Part shown: positions 5,847 to 6,264 of the stretch, one piece after another
How positions within the stretch are numbered: the first letter of the stretch is position 1
Layout: each line of letters starts with the position of its first letter
Source of the DNA: Bdellovibrio sp.
GTDB lineage: Bacteria > Bdellovibrionota > Bdellovibrionia > Bdellovibrionales > Bdellovibrionaceae
NCBI GenBank assembly: GCA_019104905.1
Contig: JAHRXB010000100.1
Coordinates: forward strand, 1 to 6,264
DNA length: 6,264 nt
Reading direction: 5' to 3'
Notes under the pieces: model-generated
Database searches by the model: none
The model's input: only the letters and a program-made list of their open reading frames with translations
What the model was told of the DNA's origin: nothing
Program-made: the position numbers and the translations under genes

Positions 5847-5875
5847 TAAATCTATATCAGCAAGGAAAGGACCCC

Positions 5876-6264
5876 ATGAAAAAGCTTATCGCTCCGATTA
5901 TCACCCTCCTTTTGTCTACAAATTCATTTGCGGCCCTTTTATCCCCCGAGGGCAATACAGAAAAGGTCGAGAAAGTCACTTTGTCCGCAGCAGCGACTGT
6001 GAACATTGAAGGTGAAAATCTAAAATTAAGTTCCGTGGGTGCCGGTTTGCGTGCAAAAAAAGTGGTCTTCGTGAATGTGAAAGTCTACGTCGGACAGCTT
6101 TTCGTCGCCTCACCAGAAACCTTCAAAAAATCAGAGGCAGAGGCCTTAGGGTCTCTTAAAGATCAGAAGGCTGTTGCTATACAGCTTCACTTCCTTCGCG
6201 ACGTGGACGCAGATAATGTTCAAAAATCTTTCAAGGATGCCCTTAAAGCCAATGGAATTGACAC
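5876..6264 (+). CDS. secreted chalcone isomerase-like protein (3' end outside window)
   Basis: The first 129 codons of a periplasmic chalcone-isomerase-fold protein (Chalcone_3-type). Bacterial members of this family are mostly of unknown function; they are not shown to make flavonoids. Residues 1-19 are a signal peptide (MKKLIAPIITLLLSTNSFA, cleavage after SFA). Family features follow: a strand region TVNIEGENLKLSSVGAGLR (41-59), then KKVVFVNVKVYVGQLFV (61-77), the hallmark lead-in to the fold, and AVAIQLHFLRDVDADNVQKSF (99-119) ending in NGID where the window stops. The ATG at 5876 is preceded by a purine-rich AAGGAAAGGA, a good ribosome site. It is divergent from the HD-GYP-like gene across 118 nt. 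The fold assignment is fairly sure; ligand (possibly a fatty acid or other lipid, as for plant fatty-acid-binding relatives) is speculation. Confidence 0.8.
   Translation, partial: MKKLIAPIITLLLSTNSFAALLSPEGNTEKVEKVTLSAAATVNIEGENLKLSSVGAGLRAKKVVFVNVKVYVGQLFVASPETFKKSEAEALGSLKDQKAVAIQLHFLRDVDADNVQKSFKDALKANGID

Overview
The window reads as chromosome from a Gram-negative, diderm bacterium, most likely of the Bdellovibrio group. Four things point there: a retrograde or anterograde phospholipid transporter (MlaE-MlaF-MlaD type) for an outer membrane; a small secreted beta-barrel protein; a divergent HD-GYP protein with the pseudo-receiver and linker layout common in delta-proteobacteria and Bdellovibrionota; and a mid-range GC content. 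The taxonomic guess is inference. No rRNA or other marker gene is present.

Layout. The left 3.6 kb is one minus-strand gene run, read from right to left: small outer-membrane beta-barrel protein (3139-3621), RidA (2743-3120), YdcF/SanA-type DUF218 membrane protein (2181-2756), then after a 71-base gap MlaE permease (1285-2109), MlaF ATPase (575-1285) and MlaD (1-578, cut by the window edge). Spacings are 12 nt, a 14-nt overlap, 71 nt, a TAATG overlap and an ATGA-type overlap, so the set is probably one or two transcription units devoted mainly to the envelope. A plausible sigma-70-like promoter lies at 3658-3686. A possible 41-codon small ORF (3646-3771) fills the divergent gap and is uncertain.

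The middle holds a plus-strand secreted L,D-transpeptidase-fold (YkuD/YafK-type) protein (3770-4396). It runs tail-to-tail, with overlapping stop codons, into a minus-strand 454-residue protein (4393-5757) made of a pseudo-receiver, a linker domain and a degenerate HD-GYP domain. Divergent from that gene, after a 118-base spacer with a tandem repeat and a perfect TTGACA box, a plus-strand secreted chalcone-isomerase-like protein starts at 5876 and is cut by the right edge.

Most notable: the MlaF homologue departs from consensus at all five nucleotide-handling motifs (Walker A, Q-loop, signature, catalytic Glu, switch His) while its reading frame and fold are intact. The HD-GYP protein has likewise lost the His of HD and the phospho-acceptor position. 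Two neighbouring loci thus encode apparently non-canonical members of normally catalytic families. No mobile element, CRISPR array, tRNA or rRNA was seen.
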